NCBI RefSeq assembly: GCF_000720455.1
Contig: NZ_JOAK01000010.1
Location: forward strand, 124,001 to 188,000
DNA from: Streptomyces virginiae
GTDB taxonomy: Bacteria > Actinomycetota > Actinomycetes > Streptomycetales > Streptomycetaceae
DNA length: 64,000 nt
Direction of reading: 5' to 3'
Below the pieces are notes generated by a model. That model searched no databases. It was given only the letters and a program-made list of their open reading frames with translations, and was not told where the DNA came from. Shown piece by piece: positions 10,589 through 19,104 of the stretch. Made by a program: the position numbers and the translations under genes. Numbering within the stretch: position 1 is the first letter of the stretch; the number at the start of each line of letters is the position of its first letter.

Positions 10589-12201
10589 CGCAGGGCCTCC
10601 GGGAGTACGACGGAGAATTCCGCCCCTCCGTCCGCTGCTTCACCGGCCCGGGCGCTGCCGCCCTGTCGCTCCGCGAGGCGGCGTACGAGGGCGAGGCCCA
10701 GGCCGCGCTCGCGGTGGGCCCGGGGCTGCTTGGTCGACCAGCCCTCGGTGAAGATCTCCTCGCGGCGCGCGGCGGGGACCCCGGGGCCGCTGTCGCGCAC
10801 CCGCAGCACGGCGGTACGGCCCTCCGCGTGCAGCTCGACCTCGACCAGGGGCGCGGCTCCGCCGGCGGCGGCGTCCAGGGCGTTGTCCACCAGGTTGCCG
10901 ACGATGGTGACGAGCCCGCCCGGGTCGACCAGGCGGTCGGGGAGGAGGGTGGCCGCGGCCAGCCGCAGGGGGATGCCGCGTTCGGCGGCGACGGTGGCCT
11001 TGCCGACGAGGAGGGCGGCCAGCAGCGGGTCGTGGACCCTCTCGGTGACCTGTTCGGCGGTCGTGCGGTGCACGCCGACGACTTCCGTCACGAATTCCAC
11101 CGCCTCCTCGTGCAGGCCCAGTTCGAGCAGGCCGAGGAGGGTGTGGAGGCGGTTGGCGTGCTCGTGGTCCTGGGCGCGCAGGGCGTCGATGAGGCCACGG
11201 GTGGAGTCGAGTTCGCGGCTCAGGTGCTCCAGTTCGGTGCGGTCGCGCAGGGTGGCGACGGCGCCCCCGTCCTCGGTGGGCATGCGGTTGGCGACCAGGA
11301 CCCGGGGGCCCTGGACGGTGAGCAGGTCCCGGCCCGTCACGCGGCCGGAGAGTACGTCGGCGGTGCGGCCGGCGCCGAGGACGTCCTCCAGCGGGCGTCC
11401 GGCCAGGGTGCCGGTGGCGTCGGGGCTGAGGCCCAGCAGGCGGGCGGCCTCGTCGTTGACGAGGCGGACGCGGCCGTCGGGGGCGAGGGCGATCACGCCT
11501 TCGCGGATGGAGTGCAGCATGGCCTCGCGCTCGGCGAGCAGGCCGGCGATGTCGGAGAAGGCCAGGTCGCGGGTCTGGCGCTGGATCCTGCGGGAGAGGA
11601 GGTAGGCGGCGAGGGCGCCCGCGGCCAGGGCGCCGCCCGCATAGGCGAGGAGCCCCGGGATGGCCCCGAGCAGCCGGTCTCGGACGCTGTCGTAGGCGAT
11701 GCCGACGGAGACCGCGCCGACGATCTCGCCGTCGGCGGCGACGAGCGGGACCTTGCCGCGAGCGGAGCGGCCCAGGGTTCCGTCGTCGATCTCCATGACC
11801 TCGCGGCCGGCCAGGGCGTCGGCCGGGTCGGTGGAGACGGGCAGCCCGATCCGCTCGGGGCTCGGGTGCGAGCGGCGGATGCCGTCCAGGTCCAGGACGA
11901 CGACGTACTCGGCGCCGGTCGCCCGGCGGATCCGTTCGGCCGAGGCCTGCACGGGGCTGTCCGGCGACGCCCCGGAGTCCAGGAGGCCGGCGGCGATCGA
12001 GGGGTCGGCCGCGGTGCTCTGCGCGATGGCCAGGGCACGCCGCATGGCCTGGTCGTCGAGCTGGGCGCCGAGCGGTGCCAGGAACAGGCCCGTGGCCAGC
12101 ACGACGACCCCCGCGGCGATGGCCAGCTGGGTCAGCAGGATCTGCGAGACCGCCCGTCTGGGCAGCCCGAGGCGCCGAGCGCTCATGTGGGGGAACCGCA
12201 T
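10585..12201 (-). CDS. CitA/DcuS-family sensor histidine kinase
   Basis: A membrane sensor kinase of about 538 residues. A first transmembrane helix near residues 20-45, an extracytoplasmic sCache/PAS-like domain (to ~180), a second membrane helix (~185-205), then a cytoplasmic PAS domain (REGVIALAPDGRVRLVNDEA) are visible. The phosphoacceptor segment AQDHEHANRLHTLLGLLELG, with its DHEHANRLH histidine (about residue 346), is the SpoB-type dimerisation helix of the DcuS group. The GHKL ATPase follows, with NLVDNALDAA, DSGPGVP and GLGLALVRRL. Upstream starts (TTG at 12210) and an internal ATG at 12186 are also possible. Related kinases sense citrate, C4-dicarboxylates or similar acids. Confidence 0.9.
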   Translation of the reverse strand: MRFPHMSARRLGLPRRAVSQILLTQLAIAAGVVVLATGLFLAPLGAQLDDQAMRRALAIAQSTAADPSIAAGLLDSGASPDSPVQASAERIRRATGAEYVVVLDLDGIRRSHPSPERIGLPVSTDPADALAGREVMEIDDGTLGRSARGKVPLVAADGEIVGAVSVGIAYDSVRDRLLGAIPGLLAYAGGALAAGALAAYLLSRRIQRQTRDLAFSDIAGLLAEREAMLHSIREGVIALAPDGRVRLVNDEAARLLGLSPDATGTLAGRPLEDVLGAGRTADVLSGRVTGRDLLTVQGPRVLVANRMPTEDGGAVATLRDRTELEHLSRELDSTRGLIDALRAQDHEHANRLHTLLGLLELGLHEEAVEFVTEVVGVHRTTAEQVTERVHDPLLAALLVGKATVAAERGIPLRLAAATLLPDRLVDPGGLVTIVGNLVDNALDAAAGGAAPLVEVELHAEGRTAVLRVRDSGPGVPAARREEIFTEGWSTKQPRAHRERGLGLALVRRLAERQGGSARAGEAADGGAEFSVVLPEALR

Positions 12202-12271
12202 GGACAGCAACGGTAGGTCGGCCCCGGCAGAAGCGGAACGGTTGTGCCCTTTTTGTCGGCTACGCCATCGC

Positions 12272-13507
12272 CTACGGCATCGGCTGGGGCGGGCGTGGGC
12301 CGTGGTACTGGCCGCTCGGCCGCATGCGCAGCGGGCGCTCCTGGTACTCCTCCAGCGCGTGGGCGATCCAGCCCGCGGTGCGGGCCACCGCGAAGACGGT
12401 CTCGCCGGCCTCGGCGGGCATTCCGCACGACACCGTCAGCACCGCCAGGGCCAGGTCCACGTTGGCGTGCAGTCCGCCCTGACGGGCCATGACCGCGGCC
12501 ACCTCGCGGGCAGCGGCCAGTGCGGGACCGGCTTGCCCCAGCCCTTCCAACCGGGCGAACAGCGCCCCCGCCCGGGGGTCCTCGCCCTGGTAGAGGCGGT
12601 GGCCCAGGCCCGGGACCCGGCGCCCGGCCCGCAGGTACTCGGCGACCACCGGAGCGGCCCCGCCCTGTTCCAGGACCTCCACCAGCATCCGGTGGGCGAG
12701 CCGCCCGGCCGCGCCGTGCAGCGGTCCTTCGAGCGCGCCGAGTCCGGCCGAGACCGCCGCGTACGGGTGGGCGCGCGCCGACGCCGCCACCCGTACAGCC
12801 AGTGTGGAGGCGGCCAGGTCGTGGTCGACCAGCAGCGCCAGCGCCAGGTCCAGCACGGCGAGCGCGTCGGGGTCGGGCTCCCGCGGTGTCAGCCGGGACC
12901 ACAGCCGGCGGGCGATGCGGCCGTCGCCGGCCCATGCGGTGCCGGCCGCGGGCAGGGCGCCGACCAGCGTCGGAATCAGGCAGCGCGCAGAGCCCAGTAC
13001 CGCCTCCTCCGACAGGTCGAAGCGCAGCGGATCAGCCACCGCGGCGGCGGCGACCGCCACCCGCAGCCGGTCCACCGGGCCGCTGTGCGCCGGCAGGGCC
13101 TCCACCGCCCGCCGGGCCGCCTCCAGCGCCTCCGGGGGAGCGGTGAACCGGGTCCCGGGGGTGAGGGTGCCCGTCCAGAGCCACTCGGCGACCTCCTCGT
13201 AGCGGTACCGCGAGGCCAGGGCCACGGCGTCGACGCCCCGGAAGTAGTACCGGTCGGGTTCGATGAGGGTCAGTGCCGTGCGGACGGAGAGTTCCCCGGC
13301 GGCGGGAGCCGCCGCCTCGCGCCGGCTGCGCCGGGCCAGCGCCTCCACCTCGACGGCGTCGAAGCTGCTGCCGCGCCCGGTGGGATCGCGGCGGCTGGCG
13401 AGCTGGCCCCGGCTGACGTAGGCGTACACCGTCGCCGGCTTCACGCCGAGCACCCGCGCCGCCTCCTGTGTGCTGAGCCTGCGTCCGCCCTCGGTCTGGT
13501 CACTCAT
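12272..13507 (-). CDS. Citrate-synthase-like protein with N-terminal helix-turn-helix
   Basis: A 411-residue fusion. Residues ~10-60 (RLSTQEAARVLGVKPATVYA, then YVSRGQLASRRDP) form a MerR/excisionase-type helix-turn-helix. The rest is a citrate synthase fold: YYFRGVDAV, the EVAEWLWTG element, GPLHGAAGRL near the middle, and the conserved VPGLGHRLYQGEDPRA region. Several family positions differ from true citrate synthases, and the usual PNVD-type segment near the C terminus reads LHANVDLALA. Citrate-synthase-like proteins with this DNA-binding extension occur at this locus in other streptomycetes. A metabolite-responsive regulator (oxaloacetate, acyl-CoA or citrate as effector) is a reasonable inference. 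The start chosen is the ATG giving MSDQTEGG, with AGGGTG upstream. Confidence 0.85.
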   Translation of the reverse strand: MSDQTEGGRRLSTQEAARVLGVKPATVYAYVSRGQLASRRDPTGRGSSFDAVEVEALARRSRREAAAPAAGELSVRTALTLIEPDRYYFRGVDAVALASRYRYEEVAEWLWTGTLTPGTRFTAPPEALEAARRAVEALPAHSGPVDRLRVAVAAAAVADPLRFDLSEEAVLGSARCLIPTLVGALPAAGTAWAGDGRIARRLWSRLTPREPDPDALAVLDLALALLVDHDLAASTLAVRVAASARAHPYAAVSAGLGALEGPLHGAAGRLAHRMLVEVLEQGGAAPVVAEYLRAGRRVPGLGHRLYQGEDPRAGALFARLEGLGQAGPALAAAREVAAVMARQGGLHANVDLALAVLTVSCGMPAEAGETVFAVARTAGWIAHALEEYQERPLRMRPSGQYHGPRPPQPMP

Positions 13508-13531
13508 GCCGAACACCCTACAGAGGGCTTG

Positions 13532-13554
13532 CAATGTTGATTTGATCAATATTG
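13532..13554. promoter_or_regulatory. Near-perfect 23-base palindromic operator between the two citrate-synthase-like genes
   Basis: CAATGTTGAT and ATCAATATTG are inverted repeats matching at nine of ten positions, separated by TTG. The site is AT-rich in an otherwise GC-rich setting and lies in the 80-base divergent promoter region. The obvious candidate ligand is the helix-turn-helix citrate-synthase-like protein encoded alongside. Confidence 0.6.
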
Positions 13555-13581
13555 ACAAGGATTCAATCCATCATGGATGGT
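13552..13581 (+). promoter_or_regulatory. Candidate promoter for the divergent citrate synthase gene
   Basis: TTGACA is a perfect -35 hexamer overlapping the right end of the palindrome. GATGGT, 18 bases downstream, is a possible -10. If correct, transcription would begin at or next to the ATG at 13588, giving a leaderless message, and a protein bound to the palindrome would block the -35. Confidence 0.4.
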
Positions 13582-13587
13582 CGATTC

Positions 13588-14748
13588 ATGAACACCACCG
13601 ACAGCACCATCGAAGGACCGCGGGGCCTCGCGGGAGTCGTGGTCACCGAAACCGAGCTGGGTGACGTCCGCGGCCGCGAGGGCTTCTACCACTACCGCCA
13701 GTACTCGGCCGTGGAGCTCGCCGCCGTCCGCGGCTTCGAGGACGTGTGGCACCTGATGTTCCGCGGCACGCTCCCCGCGGACGCCGCGGAACGGGCCGCC
13801 TTCGCCGCCGAGACCGCCGCGCTGCGCCGGCTCCCCGAGGAGGTACGGGCCGTCCTGCCGGACCTCGCCCGCGCCACCCGCCTCTCCGGCCCGCTCGCCG
13901 GGCTGCGCACCGCGCTCTCGCTCCTCGGAGCCTCCGCCGGCTTCCGGCCGGCGTACGACCTGACCCCCGAGCGGCGGGCCGCGGACGCGCTGGCGGCCTG
14001 CGCCGCCGTCCCGACCCTGCTGACCGCCCTGCACCGGCTGGGCCAGGGCCTGGAGCCGGTCGAGCCGCGCGAGGACCTCCCGTACGCCGCCAACTACCTC
14101 TACATGCTGACCGGCGAGGAGCCGGATCCGGCCCGGGCCCGCGCGGTCGAGCGGTACCTGATATCCACCGTCGACCACGGCTTCAACGCCTCGACGTTCA
14201 CCGCCCGGGTGATCGCCTCCACCGGCGCCGACGTCGCCGCCTGCCTGACCGGGGCCATCGGCGCGCTCTCCGGCCCACTGCACGGAGGCGCCCCCAGCCG
14301 CGCCCTGGACACCCTCGACGCGATCGGCACCGTGGACCGGATCGGGCCGTGGATCCGTGAACGGGTTCTCGCAGGCGACCGGATCATGGGCTTCGGGCAC
14401 CCCGTCTACCGCACCGAGGACCCCCGCTCCCGCATGCTGCGCGAGATCGCCCTCGGCTTCGGCGGCCCCCTCGTGGACTTCGCCGTCGAGGTCGAGCGCC
14501 AGGTGGAGGAGATCCTCGCCGAACTCAAGCCCGGCCGGGAACTGCACACCAACGTGGAGTTCTACGCGGGCGTGGTCATGGAGCTGTGCGGACTGCCGCG
14601 CGGGATGTTCACCCCGACCTTCTGCGCCGCCCGGGTCGTCGGCTGGAGCGCGAACATCCTGGAACAGGCCACCGATTCGAAGATCATCCGACCGGCCGCC
14701 CGGTACACGGGACCCACCCCGCCACAGCCGGTGCCGCTCCTCGACTGA
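13588..14748 (+). CDS. Citrate synthase / 2-methylcitrate synthase family protein
   Basis: A 386-residue enzyme of the citrate synthase family, which condenses oxaloacetate with acetyl- or propionyl-CoA. The short N-terminal form begins with RGLAGVVVTETELGDVRGRE and GFYHYRQYSA, as in the small type of citrate synthase. Active-site segments are present: SGPLHGGAPSRALD (catalytic His region), IMGFGHPVYRTEDPR (second His) and ELHTNVEFYAG (the aspartate-containing segment in canonical enzymes, here N-V-E). The chain ends with SANILEQ and ARYTGP, normal for the family. It is divergent from the DNA-binding paralogue and only 24 bases before the CobW gene. A true citrate synthase for the main cycle usually lies elsewhere in Streptomyces. 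Confidence 0.85.
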   Translation: MNTTDSTIEGPRGLAGVVVTETELGDVRGREGFYHYRQYSAVELAAVRGFEDVWHLMFRGTLPADAAERAAFAAETAALRRLPEEVRAVLPDLARATRLSGPLAGLRTALSLLGASAGFRPAYDLTPERRAADALAACAAVPTLLTALHRLGQGLEPVEPREDLPYAANYLYMLTGEEPDPARARAVERYLISTVDHGFNASTFTARVIASTGADVAACLTGAIGALSGPLHGGAPSRALDTLDAIGTVDRIGPWIRERVLAGDRIMGFGHPVYRTEDPRSRMLREIALGFGGPLVDFAVEVERQVEEILAELKPGRELHTNVEFYAGVVMELCGLPRGMFTPTFCAARVVGWSANILEQATDSKIIRPAARYTGPTPPQPVPLLD

Positions 14749-14772
14749 CCGGACCTGGCTACGATCGACCGG

Positions 14773-15867
14773 GTGAACAGCAGGCAGCCCATCCCCGTCG
14801 TCGTCCTCGCCGGATTCCTCGGATCCGGGAAGACCACCGTGCTGAACCACCTCCTCGCCGGCCGCGGCGGCACCCGGATCGGGGTCGTCGTCAACGACTT
14901 CGGCTCGATCGAGGTCGACGCGATGTCGGTGGCCGGCCAGGTCGGGGACTCGATGGTCTCCCTCGGAGGCGGCTGCCTGTGCTGCGCCGTCGACGGCAGC
15001 GAGCTGGACGCGTACCTGGAGAAGCTCTCCGCGCCCGTCCACAGGATCGACGTGATCGTCATCGAGGCGAGCGGCCTGGCCGAACCCCAGGAGATGATCC
15101 GCATGCTGATGGCCAGCGAGAACCCGGCCGTCCGGTACGGCGGCATGGTGCAGGTCGTCGACGCGGCGGAATTCGACGCGACCCGGGCCCGGCATCCGGA
15201 GACCGACCGCCACCTCGCCGTCGCGGACCTGGTGGTGCTCAACAAGACCGACCGGGTCGACGCGCGCGAACGGACCAGGATCGAGACCGAACTCGCCACG
15301 CTCTGCGCGCCCGGCACCCCGGTCGTGGGCGCCGAGCACGGCCGCATCGACCCGGAGCTGCTCTTCGACCGCCGGCCCTGGACCGAGACCCGGGGACAGC
15401 TCTCCTTCGAGGACCTGCTCGCGGAGGCCGGCGGCCACGACCACCGCACCCACGCGCACGCCGCCTACGAGAGCACGGAGTTCAGCTCGGAACAGGCCCT
15501 CTCCCCGCGCCGGTTCATGGACTTCCTCGACCGGCGCCCGGCCGGGCTCTACCGGATCAAGGGCTTCGTGTGGTTCGGGGTCCCCGGACACGAGGAGCGC
15601 TACGAGGTCCAGGCCGTCGGCCGCTTCCTCCGCTTCGCCCCGCAGCCCTGGGGGCGGGGCGAGGCACGCCTGACGCAACTGGTCCTGATCGGCTCGGGCA
15701 CTGACGGCGAGGGCCTGGTGAGGGAGCTGGAGGCCTGCCGCGAGGAGGCCCCTCAGGACGCGAACCCCGAGAGCATGTGGGGCGTGCTGCGGTACGTCGA
15801 CCGGCCCGCGCAGGAGTGGGGCGACGCCCCCGAGCCGGACATGTCCGAGACGCCCCTGACGTATTGA
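14773..15867 (+). CDS. CobW/COG0523-family GTP-binding metallochaperone
   Basis: A 364-residue G3E GTPase. The N-terminal P-loop GFLGSGKTTVL (residues ~15-25), the metal-binding GGCLCC motif (CxCC, residues ~73-78), the switch/ExxGLAEP segment and the guanine-specificity motif NKTD are all in order. The C-terminal CobW_C domain contains LYRIKGFVWF. Histidine-rich stretches such as HDHRTHAH lie between the two domains and probably bind metal. COG0523 proteins deliver zinc, cobalt or other metals to client enzymes. The client is unknown here. It sits 24 bases after the citrate synthase gene and is probably cotranscribed. Confidence 0.88.
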   Translation: MNSRQPIPVVVLAGFLGSGKTTVLNHLLAGRGGTRIGVVVNDFGSIEVDAMSVAGQVGDSMVSLGGGCLCCAVDGSELDAYLEKLSAPVHRIDVIVIEASGLAEPQEMIRMLMASENPAVRYGGMVQVVDAAEFDATRARHPETDRHLAVADLVVLNKTDRVDARERTRIETELATLCAPGTPVVGAEHGRIDPELLFDRRPWTETRGQLSFEDLLAEAGGHDHRTHAHAAYESTEFSSEQALSPRRFMDFLDRRPAGLYRIKGFVWFGVPGHEERYEVQAVGRFLRFAPQPWGRGEARLTQLVLIGSGTDGEGLVRELEACREEAPQDANPESMWGVLRYVDRPAQEWGDAPEPDMSETPLTY

Positions 15868-15886
15868 TCACGCCCCGGGCGTGATC
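15866..15886. terminator. Palindromic terminator overlapping the CobW stop
   Basis: GATCACGC and GCGTGATC surround a CCCGG loop. The left arm includes part of the CobW TGA stop, and the hairpin ends six bases before the stop of the convergent CAP-domain gene. Confidence 0.5.
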
Positions 15887-15891
15887 CTCCC

Positions 15892-16800
15892 CTACTTGCC
15901 GTCCGAGAAGTTGTGCACGCCCCACCAGCCGGAGGAGTCGTGGTACATGCCCACGCCGACCTCGGTGAACTCCGCGCTGACCTGCGCCTTGTAGTGACCG
16001 GGGCTGTGCCGCCACATCGACTGGAACTTCTCGGCGGCTTCCTGGGCGGTCATCGAGGCATCGCTCCACCACACGATGTTCTCGCCCGTCCAGGTACGCG
16101 AGCCGGTCTTCAGGTAGGCGCGTTCCTCCTCGGAGGAGTGGCCGAACCCGTTCTTCTGCATGTGCTCGGCCCACCTGCGGGCGAAGTCGCCGAGGTCCTG
16201 CCTGAGCACGAGCGGGGGCCTGCCGACGGTGGCCCGTTCGTCGTTCAGCAGCTGCAGGGACAACGACTGGGCCGTTCGGACGTCCTGCGTCGAGGTGCGG
16301 GCACCGGGGAGCTTCGGGTCCGGTCCCACCGGACCGTTCCCCGAAGGGCCGCGGCCCGGCTGCGCGGGCCGGTCCTGCTGCGCGGACTGCCCGGACGAGG
16401 GTTCGGCCGACGCCGCGGTACGCGAGGGGGAGGCGGCCGTGGCGCTCGCGCCCGGTGTCGCCCCGGCCGTGGGGGTCCCTTCCGCCGCACCGGCCCCGAC
16501 GGTGGGTGAGGCCGGTCCGGCCGACGGGCCGCCCAGAGGGCCCGGGCCGACGGCGTCGGAGGACGAGGACGAGGAAGCGGCCGTCGCCGCGGTGCGGTCA
16601 GGAGCCTCGCCGGATATGAGCGTGTACGCACTCCCGGCTCCGGTCAGCAGGACCACGGCGGCGACCGCCACCGGCACGGGCACCTTCCTGCGGGTCCGGC
16701 GGCGACCACCGGCCACCCGGCCCGCGTGGCGCGGCCCGGAAGGCCGGTCCGGCCCCGCCGTGTCCACGCCCTGCCCGAACTCGTCGTCGCGCAACTGCAT
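15892..16800 (-). CDS. CAP/SCP-domain membrane-anchored or secreted protein
   Basis: A 302-residue exported protein. A basic cytoplasmic stretch (GRRRTRRKVPVPV) precedes a single hydrophobic helix (residues ~45-65), then a long Ser/Ala/Pro/Gly-rich linker, and finally a C-terminal CAP domain (~175-302). The domain shows LLNDERATVGRPPL, DFARRWAEHM, GFGHSS, TWTGENIVWW and the closing GHYKAQVSAEFTEVGVGMYH, the His/Glu arrangement of bacterial SCP-like proteins (YkwD type). The natural role of these is unclear. Cell-wall or lipid binding is suspected. The start is the ATG preceded by GAGGAGA. Confidence 0.85.
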   Translation of the reverse strand: MQLRDDEFGQGVDTAGPDRPSGPRHAGRVAGGRRRTRRKVPVPVAVAAVVLLTGAGSAYTLISGEAPDRTAATAASSSSSSDAVGPGPLGGPSAGPASPTVGAGAAEGTPTAGATPGASATAASPSRTAASAEPSSGQSAQQDRPAQPGRGPSGNGPVGPDPKLPGARTSTQDVRTAQSLSLQLLNDERATVGRPPLVLRQDLGDFARRWAEHMQKNGFGHSSEEERAYLKTGSRTWTGENIVWWSDASMTAQEAAEKFQSMWRHSPGHYKAQVSAEFTEVGVGMYHDSSGWWGVHNFSDGK

Positions 16801-16880
16801 CGCATCTCCTCGGAGGTGTGACGGCCCACTCGGCCTGACACATGAGGAGCCCCGCGGGGCGGGCGGCGATAACACTTTCT

Positions 16881-16916
16881 CCGCGTTATCCGCGTGATCC
16901 GCGTGATCCGCGTGAT
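16881..16916. repeat. Four tandem copies of a 9-base unit
   Basis: CCGCGTTAT is followed by three exact copies of CCGCGTGAT. The repeat lies between the CAP-domain gene start and the nuclease-TerD gene stop, both on the minus strand, so it could lie in the leader of the former. No function is evident. Confidence 0.7.
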
Positions 16917-16958
16917 CCGGCTCGATGCGTGCTCACCAGACGGCGGCAGGAAGCGGTC

Positions 16959-19049
16959 CTAGGCGACCTCGACGCCGTATTCGCGCAGCAGGTCCTCCAG
17001 GCCGCCGCGGTAGCCCTTGCCGCCTATCACGAAGTCCCAGTCGCCGTTGGAGCGGCGCCGGAAGGAGCCGAGCACCAGCGCGGTCTCCCCGGCCCGGCCG
17101 TCGGAGACCTCCAGCTGCCCGGCCTCCGCGCCCGCCGCGTCCAGGAGCCGGATCCGGGCGTCGGTGAAGCCGCCCAGGTCGGCATGCGGATCGGCCTCCG
17201 GGTCGACGGCGGCCACCAGTACCAGCCGGTCGGCCTCGCGCGGCAGGGCCTCGAAGGAGACCTCCAGCGCCGCCTTGTCCGGCGCCGCGTGCGCCCGGGC
17301 CCGTACCGAACCGTCCGGCGTGCGCGGATTGTTGAAGAACACGAAGTGGTCCTCGCTCAGCACCCGGTTGCCCGTGCAGACGAGGGCGCACACGTCCAGG
17401 GCGACCCGGCCGGACCAGCTCATGCCGAGCACGTTGTGGTCGGCGGGCGGGGCGGGCTCGGGAGAACGCTGCGCCGGGACCGCCCCCGCGGAACCTCCGC
17501 CGAGGCGCCCGCGCAGCCCGTACTGGTGCAGGAGCTCCACCAGCTTGTCCCCGGGAACCAACTCCAGCGGCTTGCCGTTGGAGAAGGTGTACGACGTGGG
17601 ACCGAAGGACGAGGTGGTGACCAGCACCCCCTTGTTCGCCCCCTTGTCCTGGACCGTGCCGTACAAGTCCCGTACCGCCGTGGGCGGCACGGTGTTCCGG
17701 TAGCGCTTGACCTGTACCACGATGCGTCCGCCCGTGATCGGGGAAGGGTCGTTCGCCTCGATGTCCACACCGCCGTCCCCGGACCGCTGGGTGGTCACCG
17801 CCTCCATGCCCATCGCCCGGAAGAGCTCCGCCACCAGGTTCTCGAAGGCGATCGGGTCCATCACGAAGAGGTCCGGCTCCTCCTCGTCGTCGCCCCCGTG
17901 CCCGCCGTGGCTGACGACTCCTCCGCCGACCTCGTCGGGCCTGCGTCCCGGGCGTACGGCCGTCAGCTGGTCGGGCCGCGCCGACAGCTGCCCGCGCAAC
18001 CCCTCCACCAGGCAGTCCACCGCGCTGACCTGCTCCAGCCGCAGCCCGGTGAAGGTGGAGCGGGCCGCCGACACCGAACCCAGGACGATCCGCGCCTCCT
18101 GCCCCGTCACCGGATCGTGGTCGTCCACGAACCCGTTGACCACCACCGACTCCAGTGCGCCGAACTCGTCCGCCGCGTACAGCTCACGCACCACCAGCAG
18201 CAGGCACTGCGCCAGCAGGTCCCGGTACAGTGCGCGCCGCTGCGTGGCGGGGCGGGCCGTCTCCTTGTCCTGGTCCGTACTCGGCATGTACCGAACCGAC
18301 TTGGCCTCGGGCACCACCTGGAATCCCGGAAGCTGCCAGTCCAGTACCAGCTCCCGCCCGCCCCGGTCGTAGGCGGCGGCCAGCTGCCTGGGCAGCGCTT
18401 CGGGCCAGGCGGTGGAGGCGTAGAGAGCGGCCGAGAAGTACTCCACGGCGGCATCCGCGTCCCCAGCGCGCAGCGCCCTGGCCAGCTCGGTGAGGCCGTT
18501 GTTGTGCTCGCGGATCCCGGCGAGCTGCTGCGCGGCCCACTGGTCGTACTGCTGCCGGTACGCCGCCAGTTGCTGCTGCCGCTGCAGCTCGGCGGCATGA
18601 GCGGCCTGCCAGGCCTGGGTGTAGCGGGCGTGCGCGTCGCGCTCCGCCTGTGCCCGGCGGTTCGATCCGAGGGCCCAGCCGGTGTTCTGCTGCTGGAACT
18701 GCTCGATGCGCGGCATCGGCAGCGGATGTGCGAGGTTCCCCGGGGCGAAGGGTTCCAGCTGTTCGGACCTGATCAGCGCGGCCGTGCGGAACGCGGGTGC
18801 CCGGCAGCCCGCGGCCAGCAGCCCCTGCAGGGCGGCGACCTCCGCCTCGATGCGCTCGGTACGCCGTCGCGCCTCGGCCTCCCGGTGCTGGCGGTATGCC
18901 GCCTGCTGCTCGCGCTGCCCCCGCGCCGCCTCGCGTTCGTACGCCCGCTGTCGGCGTTCCGCCTCGCGGTGCTGGATCAGCTGTGTCTGCTGCATCCGGC
19001 GCTGGGCCTCGGCCCAGTCCCCGATCAAACCGCCCGACCGACGACTCAT
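16959..19049 (-). CDS. Coiled-coil / Mrr-like restriction endonuclease / TerD fusion protein
   Basis: A 696-residue multidomain protein. Residues ~10-175 are an Arg/Glu/Gln-rich coiled coil. Residues ~190-360 are a helical region of unknown fold. Residues ~395-510 are a PD-(D/E)xK nuclease of the Mrr_cat type: AFENLVAELFRAMG, then GDGGVDIEA (Asp429, Glu431) and IVVQVKRYRN (Gln446, Lys448), an intact catalytic set. The final ~155 residues are a TerD domain (VLGMSWSGRVALDVCALVC, then FVFFNNPRTPDGSVR and DPEADPHADLGG), a calcium-binding fold of the tellurium/stress systems. The fusion suggests stress-signal-controlled DNA cleavage. I found no methylase beside it, so it is not an ordinary restriction system. 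The ATG chosen gives MSRRSGGLIGDW; a GTG eight codons upstream is possible. Confidence 0.85.
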   Translation of the reverse strand: MSRRSGGLIGDWAEAQRRMQQTQLIQHREAERRQRAYEREAARGQREQQAAYRQHREAEARRRTERIEAEVAALQGLLAAGCRAPAFRTAALIRSEQLEPFAPGNLAHPLPMPRIEQFQQQNTGWALGSNRRAQAERDAHARYTQAWQAAHAAELQRQQQLAAYRQQYDQWAAQQLAGIREHNNGLTELARALRAGDADAAVEYFSAALYASTAWPEALPRQLAAAYDRGGRELVLDWQLPGFQVVPEAKSVRYMPSTDQDKETARPATQRRALYRDLLAQCLLLVVRELYAADEFGALESVVVNGFVDDHDPVTGQEARIVLGSVSAARSTFTGLRLEQVSAVDCLVEGLRGQLSARPDQLTAVRPGRRPDEVGGGVVSHGGHGGDDEEEPDLFVMDPIAFENLVAELFRAMGMEAVTTQRSGDGGVDIEANDPSPITGGRIVVQVKRYRNTVPPTAVRDLYGTVQDKGANKGVLVTTSSFGPTSYTFSNGKPLELVPGDKLVELLHQYGLRGRLGGGSAGAVPAQRSPEPAPPADHNVLGMSWSGRVALDVCALVCTGNRVLSEDHFVFFNNPRTPDGSVRARAHAAPDKAALEVSFEALPREADRLVLVAAVDPEADPHADLGGFTDARIRLLDAAGAEAGQLEVSDGRAGETALVLGSFRRRSNGDWDFVIGGKGYRGGLEDLLREYGVEVA

Positions 19050-19104
19050 CAGCTCTGTGTTCTCCCGCCCCACCCGACAGTGCCAAGAGGGAAAACACTA
19101 GTCG

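Noticed and set aside
16959..19049. Classical restriction-modification system
   Set aside because: No DNA methylase is encoded beside the Mrr-like nuclease, so self-protection by methylation is not evident.
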